Assembly (NCBI GenBank): GCA_907163375.1
Contig: CAJQUW010005734.1
Span: 124,001-188,000 of the forward strand
Length of the DNA stretch: 64,000 nt
From: Prostheceraeus crozeri
Taxonomy: Eukaryota; Platyhelminthes; Polycladida; Euryleptidae
Direction of reading: 5' to 3'
In this document: positions 44,600-54,145 of the stretch, in pieces
Numbering within the stretch: the first letter of the stretch is position 1
Layout of the letters: each line of letters starts with the position of its first letter
Notes under the pieces: model-generated
Databases searched by the model: none
The model's input: the letters and a program-made list of their open reading frames with translations, nothing else
What the model was told of the DNA's origin: nothing
Translations under genes and position numbers: made by a program

Positions 44600-44940
44600 C
44601 CACATTATGAATGCGCATGAGAGATATTAACTAAGAACGCACATGTGCGATACTACTTGCCAAAACACACATGCGGTATTAACCAAGAATGCACATGTGA
44701 ACTATTACTTTCTAAAACGTATGTATGCACATTTGTACATGCTAGATATTACGTGCTAATAGTCAAGGGTCAAACTTTTAAGTGACTTTACCTTGAGATT
44801 TAGGTTGCACAGTCGCTGAAATTTTGACACGGGATCCGGACAAGCCTTAATAAAACTTTTATTGAAAAAACGTAAATTGCTAAAAATGCACATAGCAGGA
44901 TTTGCTGCCGTCCCTAAAATGCACATACGATATTGTCGCG
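44600..44940. repeat. Degenerate tandem repeat of a TGCACATRYGATATTA-type unit
   Basis: At least five imperfect units share a core like (T/A)AAAAYGCACATGYG followed by ATATTA or GGTATTA. Spacing is about 55 bp in the first part and irregular later. It looks like an old minisatellite. Confidence 0.6.
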
Positions 44941-44949
44941 TCAACGATG

Positions 44950-45141
44950 CAATACAGACATAAAAAATTAAAAGAACGGCTGCTTGAATTGAAATTCCCT
45001 TCACGTCTAAATGGCGAAGCAATTTATGGAGCGATTTTATTCGTTACTGTAAGTATAGATGCGAGCGAAAAGATCATTCCCTTCATTCAAGATTACAAAA
45101 AACAAAATCCTGATTTTTTTGAAAAAATCGTTCAACAATAA
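44950..45141 (+). other. Unrecognised 64-codon open frame
   Basis: ATG-started, with coding-like residues (KLKERLLELKFPSRLNGEAI, then IPFIQDYKKQNPDFFEKIV). ACT|GTAAGT inside it could be a donor, which would leave only the first third as an exon. No family recognised. Confidence 0.25.
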
Positions 45142-45308
45142 TCGTCTATCATAAGTGTTTTGGATAGGATTAAAAACTGTAAAAATTAAAAAGAAAAAGA
45201 CAAAATAATCAGACGTATTCTGAATGTGAAATTGATAGATCATACACCCCTGTCACACATACTTGTAAGAAGGCGATGGTTACAAAAAAACATCGAATAA
45301 AATTCAAA

Positions 45309-45690
45309 ACTAGTGTAATGGCCTACAAAATAGTGTTGCCCCGGAATATTTGAAGGACTTGTTATGGATTAATCGTCCATCGCGCAGTTTGCGGTCTTCA
45401 AAAAAAAAATTACTTTCTGTTCCTCTCAGTCGCACAGGCTTGGAAGCTCGTCCTTTTCTGTTTGGGTCCAATCATCTATAACACGTTTGCCTGACGAAAT
45501 CCTTCAATCAGAGTCACTGGAAGCCTTCGAGAAAGCTTATCTTAATTTTTATTTAAGTGACTTTTTGAATGACGCATGGAAGTCATTGATGTTTTATCCC
45601 CCTTTCATTTATATGTAATTTTTGTTGCATATCGAAAAAAGGATCCTTCCTAATGTTTAAATAAAATCATTATTATCATTATATAAAGAT
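45309..45690 (+). pseudogene. LINE ORF2 C-terminus with ATT-rich tail
   Basis: Across frameshifts the plus strand reads MAYKIV, APEYLKDLLW, SRSLRSSKKKLLSVPLSRTG, LPDEIL, LEAFEKAYLNFYL, the usual end of a CR1/L2-group ORF2. It is followed by AATAAA at about 45660 and an ATTATTATCATTAT tail. 5'-truncated and decayed. Confidence 0.8.
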
Positions 45691-47785
45691 GGAGCATATC
45701 ATTTGAATTAATTAATCTCATGATACTTGTCCAAATAAAGAAATGCTCAAAAATCCCGAAAATCGGTTGGAGAACCATGTATGCCTGCGTCTATGAGTGT
45801 ACTGAATGTACTTGAAAGGCTTGTAGTCAAACGAACATCAAGTGTACACTCACGAGTAAGCTTAGATTAATGTCATACACTAAGGGGTATCCAAACTCAA
45901 AGTCATTGATGACATATCTCTGACGGACTTGAGGTCACTACGTACACAAAGAAATCATATTCAAGCTTTTACGCACGAAAGTATACCTTTTAGCGCGCAA
46001 CTTAATTGAATATCCAAATGAAAATAAGACAGAAAAAGAGCAAACTTTTCTAGCAACAGTCGGAAAACACTCAATGACTGCTAGGTATTTTTTCTAACCG
46101 TGAATCATTCATGTCATCTAGTTGAAATACTGCGTTTTGTTCTTGTTGTACAATTTACCTGATTTGATCGAAATGACTTTTTTCTCCTTATGATATTGTA
46201 TTCTCATACACCGTCCAAGATTTGACAAAAGACATTTGCAATTTGGAACACAGACATTAGAATATAGAACCATTACAGGTCTGTGGAATATTAGGATATC
46301 AGAATATAGGACAATTATGTAGACTGGACTCTATGTTTGGAATACATTTTTAGAAAAAATTGCATTAGTTTTCTCAACTGTTTGTATTGTGGGCTTTCCA
46401 AAAATATAAGTGCGCTTTCATCTTCGCATTTTTAAAGCATTTACATGTAGGCCTATTTGCATCCGCAATATAACATTACAGATTAATTTGTGCTTGATAC
46501 TACTACGCTTAACGCATGTTTATCATTTTCGCTTCAGCTAGAGCATGTTCAATGTGCTTTCACTATTACACTAGCGTACTGATAGCGTGCTGATCTAATT
46601 TCAGTATAGATCTACATTTTTCTGGAAAATGTGAGAAATTTGTGATATCAGACTTGCGTCAGTTACTCATGTAGCATAACGGATTAAAATTATTAATTTT
46701 GTAGAGGAAAAGTAGCTCGCAGTTCATTGCGAAGTTTTATTCCAGAGAAAACCCGGAATGAGATAAAATTAAAAGTCAAGACATAAAATACAAGCTAAGT
46801 GTGAACACATTTTACCGTGGCAAGAGAAGGTCAATCAGTAGATTCTTCTGCTGGCAGAGATCTGGCGCGTAACGCTTAATATGCATAGCTTCTGAAATTC
46901 GAAGCAAACGATCATGACGTTCTTTACTTACACACAATGGAAAATTTGTCCAGCAAACTCTCACGATCACAAGAACAAATAATCATGTGATCTGTAATGA
47001 CAGACCGGCTGACGCCAGTGCGATTCTAGTTTATGAATTCTATTGGACTGTGACTAAGAATCATTGGAATTCTTACAGCTTCATCTCACTTCAATGAGGT
47101 CATCAGACACCAATAACAACTACTGTAGTCGGCTTAAGAAGTGCAGTAGACCTTGAAAATTTCACAGTGTCCTTGAGTCAAGAGTTCATGGACAGTACTA
47201 TTATTTTCATGTTAAAAATTGTTTTCTTATTGTCAATTTAAGTGCAATTTAACGCAAAGAAAAGGGCCAGCATCTATTCAATAAAAGCTTTGCTGTTCAG
47301 TATTTCAACAGACAGATTTATCCATAGAAATCCGACATTTCGCTTTGCGTAAGTTAATGTGACTGTAATGGACAAAAACACTGTTTGTTGCTGATAATTT
47401 CAACTGCCCGATCAGACACCGATCTATAGGTAAATGCGGATAGATCTTAAGAAGAATAAAATTATTGAAATCGTGTTGTTGAATTCACTTTGTAATCAAG
47501 ACGGTCTGTTCGTTTATTTGCAACAATAACATCGGTTGTCATGACGTTTTCATTATCTTTAAAAGCAAATTGGGCAAGCTACCGGCTACGAGGAATATCA
47601 CATTTCTGCTTATTCTGGATGATGTCTGCCGCAAAGGCAGAATTATAATCAGAAAAATGACAAATCTAATTTTGAGTGACTAAATGAATGCTTGATCATT
47701 ACATTATAAAATGCACCAAACTCGGAAGCACATGGATCAAACGATGTCTGACGATCCATAGTTTTCAAGACGACTGGAATTGTAA
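45691..47785. other. AT-rich spacer left of the Penelope element
   Basis: No coding or repeat structure was recognised apart from one TAGGCCTA octamer (46448-46455). Confidence 0.4.
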
Positions 47786-48075
47786 CTTAAGAAATGTCTT
47801 TTCAGAAAAGTCATTTCTTCTTCGGGTACACATTCATATTAATAGCCACCAAATTTTCACCTTACGGCTTTGTCAAGGTGTGATAAATGCATAAAATCAA
47901 TCAGTGCAGAGCAATATGAACAACGGACAGTCAATCGATAAAGATATCGGAAGCAATTATGGTGAATGTGATCTACAATATTACTACTGATATGAAATGA
48001 AAGTAACATGAGCAATTAAGAAAATGAAGTAGGGACGGTAAAACACTCCCAATAACAATACTGTGTGAAAAAATA

Positions 48076-50424
48076 TTAGACAACACGTAGAGAAGCACCG
48101 GTGCACCCATTCATTAGCATATGCATAGGAAACTGTTTGATATACATAGATTCTAGAGTTCGTCGTCTGTTCATATAATGTAGGCCGGTATGAAGAAGTG
48201 ACCATTCAAAGTCAATGTTGTTGGCGTGTTCACTCCTAGCATGCAAGGCCACGTGACTAGAGCCATTATTCGGATTCAAATGCTCCAAAATTCTTGACTT
48301 GATCACTCTCTGGGTCTCGCCTATGTATACCATCCCACAAATTCTGCAGACAATTTTGTAAACCACTCCTTTGGTATGGCACAAGTTTGGCTTGGCGGTA
48401 TACCGGCAGCTTTTGCACGACTGATCACAGAAAGTAGGTTCTTTCGGTGGACGGAAATGCCGTTTCATTGACCGATTTGAGAAGCTGATGAAAACTTTAT
48501 CTTTTAGGCCAGTCCTTCTTACAGTGTTCAACATTTGTCTTTTTATATTTTCGGAAATGAAGGGGCACTTGATAAAAAGACGTTTCGGCTTATCGTTGAC
48601 ATTGTTGACTTTAAACTGTCTGATGATTCTGTTGAGGAATGATCTTGGATATCCATTGTTCAAAAACCTTTGAATCACTTTGTCCCTCGAATAGTCCATG
48701 TAATCTTCAGTTGACCTGAAACGTGCTCGGCGGAGTTCTCCAATTACAATAGCTCTTTTTGTAGCGACAGATGAGTTCGACTTCCAATGATGGATCACTC
48801 CACTATGACAGTCTTTGATATATAGACGAGCACTGAACTTCGGGGGTTGATTGTCTGTTAAGCTGACTTCACAATCCAAATAAGGTAGAAATCCATCAGA
48901 GTCAGGTAAGCAGATTGTGAAGTTTATGGCTTGATGCATTTGGTTAGCAATGTATAGGATATCCATACAATCAATATGAGCAGGGTAAATAATGAAAATT
49001 TCATCTATGTATCTCTTCCAGTAAATGTTAACATCTCCATATTCTGATATTATGCTCTGTTCAACGTAATTCATGAAGATGATTGCTGCTTGGGGTGCAA
49101 CTGGATTGCCCATGGATAAACCAACAGTTTGTTTATAAAATTCGTTACCATGTACTATGGTATCAGACGACAGACACAACTCAAAAAGTTCCATGAAGTC
49201 GGTAAGCGCTAAGTCCCTCAAGAAATCACTTGCATCTTGGAATTCCGCATAGAATTGCTTCATAATACTCAGCAGATCCGGATGCCCTCCAGAATCATGA
49301 AACGGAATGGACCCGTAGAGATTTTCAACATCACACGACGCGATGCGATAATCACCATCCAACCACAAAGAATTAAGCCATTTCATGAATCCATCGCCAT
49401 CCTTCAAGTGACAAGGTACATATCGAAGCAAGTTATTCAGATGATGGGAAAGCAATTTCGACAAATTCGTGGAAGGGCTATCCACAGCGGCCACAATAGG
49501 ACGGCCTTTCAATTGTCCTTCTTTGTGATCTTTTGGTAGACAATACGTCTTGTTAGGTTGGGGTTCTGAACACTTGACTTTTGCAAGTTCTTTGTGCACA
49601 CTGGAATATCTATCGTATTTATTGGCAATTTCCATCAAAGATTTATTGAATTTCATTTGTTTCGTTGATGGCAAAGTTTTGTTTGTTTTTATAAAGTTAT
49701 TCGAATTGACCGTCGATTCTTGCAAAATGGTGTCATATTCCTTTCTCTCCATTGCTAGTAATCGACTAGTTTTGTCCGTAGAGAGGATAACACAATCGTG
49801 AGCTTTCAAAGAAGCGTTTAAGTTTTTGAACTCACGAGAAACTGACTTGTCCACCACATTATTCACATCAATTGAATTGAGTATTCTGACCAGAGATCCA
49901 CCAAACTCTTGCGTTATTTCAGGGGGAATGCCATCTTTAGCGAGTTTGTTTAAACACACTTCTACATCGGCACGACATTCTGCAATTTCTCTTTCAGTAT
50001 CTCGTTTGTTTAGAGGAGGTGGAATAAAGGAAGGTCCTTTGGTCAACATTTCACTCATTGTATCGGAAATTTCCAAATCCGTCTTATTCACAAAACCATG
50101 GATTTCTTGAGCCTCAGTACTGACATGAACAAATGTAGCTCGCTTTTTGTTCAAAAGAAAGTTGAATTTCTTTGCTTTGGTATTGGAAATCTTTCTATCA
50201 AAAGTGTTCAAGCGTTGTTGGTCAGCATATGATAAAGGGAAAACACATTCATACAATTTCTCACGACGATGATACTCAGAGTCCAAAGCCAATTGTAGCC
50301 ATTGCCTGTTATGCTTTTCACAAAGATTTCTTGCTTCTTCCGACGGAATAGTGTTTGATAGCGGATTCTTGATGCAAAGACCATGAGGAATAACATGCGC
50401 TTTCTGACATCGGCGTAAAAACAA
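48076..50424 (-). CDS. Penelope-like RT plus GIY-YIG endonuclease protein
   Basis: A 782-codon frame with no stop or frameshift. Residues 291-312 (NKTYCLPKDHKEGQLKGRPI) are the fingers motif, D365 in SCDVENLYGS is motif A, 435-447 GLSMGNPVAPQAA is motif B and 471-477 RYIDEIF is motif C, where the usual YxDD is YIDE. Residues 666-682 form a cysteine cluster (CDQSCKSCRY...C), and 687-716 VVYKIVCRICGMVYIGETQ plus RILEHL is the GIY-YIG nuclease with Arg711 and His715. It makes cDNA at nicked target DNA in the telomerase-like manner of the family. There is no ATG in the first 122 codons and the frame abuts the pLTR arm, so the N-terminus is probably truncated, spliced from upstream or non-AUG initiated. 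Confidence 0.9.
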   Translation of the reverse strand: MFLRRCQKAHVIPHGLCIKNPLSNTIPSEEARNLCEKHNRQWLQLALDSEYHRREKLYECVFPLSYADQQRLNTFDRKISNTKAKKFNFLLNKKRATFVHVSTEAQEIHGFVNKTDLEISDTMSEMLTKGPSFIPPPLNKRDTEREIAECRADVEVCLNKLAKDGIPPEITQEFGGSLVRILNSIDVNNVVDKSVSREFKNLNASLKAHDCVILSTDKTSRLLAMERKEYDTILQESTVNSNNFIKTNKTLPSTKQMKFNKSLMEIANKYDRYSSVHKELAKVKCSEPQPNKTYCLPKDHKEGQLKGRPIVAAVDSPSTNLSKLLSHHLNNLLRYVPCHLKDGDGFMKWLNSLWLDGDYRIASCDVENLYGSIPFHDSGGHPDLLSIMKQFYAEFQDASDFLRDLALTDFMELFELCLSSDTIVHGNEFYKQTVGLSMGNPVAPQAAIIFMNYVEQSIISEYGDVNIYWKRYIDEIFIIYPAHIDCMDILYIANQMHQAINFTICLPDSDGFLPYLDCEVSLTDNQPPKFSARLYIKDCHSGVIHHWKSNSSVATKRAIVIGELRRARFRSTEDYMDYSRDKVIQRFLNNGYPRSFLNRIIRQFKVNNVNDKPKRLFIKCPFISENIKRQMLNTVRRTGLKDKVFISFSNRSMKRHFRPPKEPTFCDQSCKSCRYTAKPNLCHTKGVVYKIVCRICGMVYIGETQRVIKSRILEHLNPNNGSSHVALHARSEHANNIDFEWSLLHTGLHYMNRRRTLESMYIKQFPMHMLMNGCTGASLRVV

Positions 50425-50591
50425 AATATTGCTTATTATTGGGAGTGTTTTAACGTCCCTACTTCATTTTCTTAATTGCTCATGTTACTTTCATTTCATA
50501 TCAGTAGTAATATTGTAGATCACATTCACCATAATTGCTTCCTATATCTTTATCGATTGACTGTCCGTTGTTCATATTGCTCTGCACTGAT

Positions 50592-50650
50592 TGATTTTAT
50601 GCATTTATCACACCTTGACAAAGCCGTAAGGCGAAAATTTGGTGGCTATT
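50592..50650 (+). ncRNA. Hammerhead-like motif in the Penelope pLTR arm
   Basis: CACC-TTGACAAA-GCC-GTAA-GGC-GAAA-ATTT-GGTG has the layout helix I, core, helix II with a GTAA loop, GAAA core, one-pair helix III, helix I. The left arm carries the same motif on the minus strand, with GGT in place of GGC, a change that keeps a G-U pair in helix II. The core TTGACAAA departs from CUGANGA at key positions, so it may be a relic. Confidence 0.35.
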
Positions 50651-50743
50651 AATATGAATGTGTACCCGAAGAAGAAATGACTTTTCTGAAAATGCAACAG
50701 CAGCCCGGGTACGAGGAGAACCCAACCTTCCTTAAGAAATGTC

Positions 50744-51136
50744 GTTTTACTGATGTTGGGTGACAATCTGCAAATAAAAAGCTCATTCGCGAATCTAGAA
50801 AGAAAACGTCAGAAGTTCTCGGACTAAGTGAGTTTCGTCTCTGATATCTGTGAAAGCAATTATCTGCATACCCGGTACACATTTCACTAATGCATTAGAC
50901 GAGGTGAGTAAAGTAATTAAAATTGCGTTCTAAAAGGGTTTTTAGCAGTGCCGAAAGCACAGTAATTGCAATTCTCAATTGCATGGCTAAAAGTGCAATT
51001 TATTACAGCTACAAATTACTCATTAAAATTACAATTGATTGCAATTACAACGCAAGTCTGACTGCAATAAAAAGTACTCTGGACTCCGTTCAAGATATTT
51101 ATGGGGAATTAAGCTTATACGTTTTTAGTTGTCTGA
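50744..51136. other. Spacer with ATTGCAATT palindromic words
   Basis: Between about 50915 and 51060 variants of GTAATTGCAATT and AATTACAATTG recur in both orientations. It may be a terminus of the Penelope remnant that follows. No coding sequence. Confidence 0.35.
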
Positions 51137-51415
51137 CATGATAGAGGAGAAATAGAAAGAAATAAGCTTGTTTCGGACATCAAAGGCATAAGTTTTCGAT
51201 CGGCTGTGTCAGAGCATGTTCACAAGAATCACCACTTACCTCCTATTGAAGCACAGATTGTCTGCAATGAACCACATTTGAATTCAAGAAGAATCAAAGA
51301 AGCCCTCTACATTCGAGCCAATAAAGAAAAGTGATTTAACCGAGACTCAAGAGTAGAGCTGAATGCTATTTGGAATCCGGTCATTCACAAGTTTCACGAA
51401 CACTTTAAGCTGTAA
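51137..51415 (+). pseudogene. Penelope-like GIY-YIG C-terminal remnant
   Basis: A short frame reads RGEIERNKLVSDIKGI, FRSAVSEHVHKNHHLPPIEA and RIKEALYIRANKEK, then a TGA, then FNRDSRVELNAIWNPVIHKF and a TAA at 51413-51415. The series 'SAVxEH...NHH...R.IKEALxI...NRD' is the C-terminal part of the endonuclease region in another Penelope-like subfamily, different from that at 48-50 kb. One nonsense codon. There is no ATG. The RT is missing. Confidence 0.7.
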
Positions 51416-51765
51416 ACTGATATTTTTGTCCTCTTTCTTCATATCTTTCCTTTTCTAGTTGGTTACTTTCAATGTACATAATCAGTATTATCAATTATCT
51501 TGATTTTTATGATTTCGTTGTCTTGTGCTGGTATCTTAGTGAATTTTATTTATTGCTGATCTGAACATTTCAGGGTTGCATCATTCTCACATGAATAAGG
51601 TGTGTAGCATGACCACCGAAAGCTTGTGACTTTTTAACTTTAATTTTGAATACAGATGGCGGATTTCCGGAAAAATAGTTTTAACAATATGTCACACCCA
51701 TCTGGAAGAATATTTGGAATCATTAAGCTTGTTTCACTTCATTGTGTCAATGCTTGAAATACATG
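51416..51765. other. Downstream part of the Penelope remnant and spacer
   Basis: At about 51592-51625 AAGGTG...CACCGAAAGC resembles a decayed hammerhead helix II plus GAAA core, fitting a pLTR remnant. The core CUGANGA is lost. Confidence 0.35.
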
Positions 51766-52646
51766 CACTATAAACCGTTAGCTACCAAATGAAATAAATT
51801 TCGATGCGAAACCAGCTCATCAAAAGAAACTAACATTCTCCCCAAATGAAGATGGTTTCATTTTTGGCTACCATACTGTGTTCATCCGGTACCGCTACTG
51901 CCAGAATGAAATCCGACGTTCTGGTATGTAATTTTCAGATCATCTGGTAGCCATGGTCTTAGATTTTACTGCAACTTTTCATATTAAGTCTATATTGAAT
52001 GCTACTGCTAAATGTACTGAACAGTAGTTGATTAACTACACATCTTTGAGTGGAAGTCATATTTTGCTTATATTTTCATTAATGTAAATTGAATAATATT
52101 CCGAAGTCTTATGAAATAGAAGTCGCTTCTAATCACTTCCTTACACTGTATACACTATCCCGTAAAAACTCAACTCCATTTAGTCAATTAAGTAAAGCCA
52201 TTTGGATTGAACGATGACTTCAATGCAACTACATTCATTATATCTGAAACATGATTGCTTTTTGATTTTATGAATCATAAATGTATTATCATTTGGATTA
52301 ATTATAAGCTTACTTTCAAAATTACATAATGCTTATTGTTCATAGGTGTGTACTTATTAATTATTTATAAATTCTTTGACTTTCGTGCAATATAATCCAA
52401 TTAAATATTGCAAGTTTGACTCCTAAATGTCAATATCTTACTACTTATGACGCATCAAAAAATAACATGCAACTGTTAGCATACACATCCGATTAGAAAA
52501 AATGAAGCATCTGGTAGAAACTATGTAGGTCTGCCAAGCCGGGTGCTGCCAAACAGTAAAAACGCTACCAGATGAAAGGAAATAAAGAATTTGATGGTAG
52601 CAAGCATTTCATCGGTTTGGTAGTGCATGATTTACAATATGTAGTG
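51766..52646. mobile_element. MITE related to the one at 29.3 kb, with a different arm word
   Basis: The left end CACTATAAACCGTTAGCTAC matches the imperfect inverse at about 52612-52646. The centre (52270-52450) aligns with 29890-30070 (shared TTTCAAAATTACATAATGC), so the two are homologous. The arm word here is mostly GGTAG/CTACC, not GGTATG. No protein encoded. Confidence 0.75.
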
Positions 52647-53306
52647 ACTTTTTTCATCATGTCAGACAACTGAATGCGCATATAGCTTTTTATTATAATA
52701 GTACTGGCACTTGAAATCAATACACAATATAAATGAAGGGGAAGGACATGGGTTAACATAGATGGAAATACAGGCAATGCTAGAATGATGTACATCGTAT
52801 AAAATCATCATTCATCAACAACACGAGAAAATTGCAACATTTGAAGTTTCGTGAAAACATTTGAATTGCCATCTTGGAACAATTCAAAATGGTTTAGGCA
52901 TATTGTCAATACAATCGCTAAGAATAAAACCAAACTTTGATTCATTACATACCCAAGTTAGACACATTTTGCAATTTTCATTACAATCTTTTGTGGTTCT
53001 TTTCCATTTTCTAAAGAAGTCAATGAAATTCAAAGCAAGGACATGCAAATCGATGAATTAACGCTGTACATATCTTTATTCCTTTATTGTAAAGATACAA
53101 GATGCAAGTTTACTTACACTATGCATTATGTTGTGGCACGTCGTGTATTTTTTGCTTTGGTAAACTTCTTTTTTATGCATTAGCTGAATATTACAAGCCG
53201 AATATGAAATATCATCTATAAAGTAGCCGAGCATTAAGGGGTAAAATAGTTATCGGCAAGTTCTTCGAGCTTTTCTCTCCATCTAAGGTGTTTTGATTTT
53301 GGAAAG
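52647..53306. other. AT-rich spacer
   Basis: The frame 52861-53061 has no recognisable domain. Confidence 0.35.
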
Positions 53307-53381
53307 TCCTTCGACGTCCTGTTCCTTCAGAAGTCGATATTAACATTGTAATCGACTTCTGAAGGCGCAGGACGCCGAGGA
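53307..53381. ncRNA. Strong 75-nt hairpin, possible small-RNA precursor
   Basis: Arms 53307-53338 and 53351-53381 pair almost fully over about 31 bp (CTTCAGAAGTCGAT with ATCGACTTCTGAAG at the inner end) around a 12-nt loop ATTAACATTGTA, with a few mismatches further out. The size and shape fit a microRNA-like precursor on either strand. It may equally be a minimal inverted repeat. No wider inverted repeat extends beyond it. Confidence 0.5.
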
Positions 53382-53984
53382 TCCGTCGTGTTTTTTGACA
53401 TAGAAATCATTTGCATTTCGCGAAGACCAACATTCACTTTTTGCCGGGTGTTTGGTGAACTGTCTACTCTTAAGTTAACTGTCTTACAGTAGAGCATGGA
53501 TTATCCCGATGTGTGTTCAATTACGTGAAAGTGAGATAAATAATGTATAATTTGAATTAAATTACTAATTATACATTAGTTGATAAGCATCATTTACGAA
53601 AATTGCACATTAATATAAAACGGCATGCAAATTTCATTATCAAAAAGTGTGATTAGGCTGTGCGCGCGTATCTTCCAGCGGATGGCACTGTTATTTGATC
53701 TATGAGATGATATTCAAAGATCGAGCATGTTGATATCAGTGTTGATATCGAGTATGCTGATTTACCTCGTAAAAGGGAAACTTCGTTTATATTAATGATA
53801 GCAATGAAAACTTAATCAATGGTCTACATAAAACTGATTAACTCAACGTATGCACTAATGAAAAACGTACATGCAATGAAGCAAAAGTCAAATAGTATGA
53901 GCAGTCACTTCTGTTGTAGTCGTGACTCGATTACTTTAATGCGGCTTGAATTTTCAGCGTCATTACTCTCTATACTGCGGCTTT

Positions 53985-54145
53985 CACGGTGCTGACATAG
54001 TTAAGACTTTTCTGGAGCGCTGTGGCACTTTCAGTCCGAATGCCCTTCCTGCCGACTTCCAATGACACTTTTGGGCTCGACCTTTGAACCTAAAGATCGC
54101 TAGCACAGGCACTTGACCACTAAGCCACGTAGATCACCACTTCAG
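53985..54145 (-). mobile_element. tRNA-derived SINE
   Basis: On the minus strand the RNA polymerase III A box TGGCTTAGTGGTC (54127-54115) and the B box GGTTCAAAGGTCGAGCCC (54090-54073) are spaced as in a tRNA gene. A cloverleaf acceptor stem is missing, and tRNA-unrelated sequence follows (CGGCAGGAAGGGCATTCGGA), a body often seen in invertebrate SINEs. This makes it a SINE and not a tRNA gene. The 3' tail is not clear. Confidence 0.75.

Larger units (their letters stand above)
47799..50730 (-). mobile_element. Penelope-like element with inverted pLTR arms and 13-bp direct repeats
   Basis: Arms 47799-48054 and about 50437-50697 are inverted near-identical copies of about 258 bp. On the far right a 33-bp extension (50698-50730) exists only on that side, like the 'tail' described for Penelope integrations. 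CTTAAGAAATGTC flanks the whole element directly on both sides (47786-47798 and 50731-50743), a plausible 13-bp target duplication. Between the arms one uninterrupted RT/GIY-YIG frame fills almost all the space. It is the most intact mobile element of the window. Confidence 0.9.

Noticed and set aside
49237..50110. Plus-strand frames of 83-100 codons
   Set aside because: Shadows of the long minus-strand Penelope frame.
54073..54140. Functional tRNA gene
   Set aside because: A and B boxes are present, but the acceptor stem does not pair and SINE body sequence follows.
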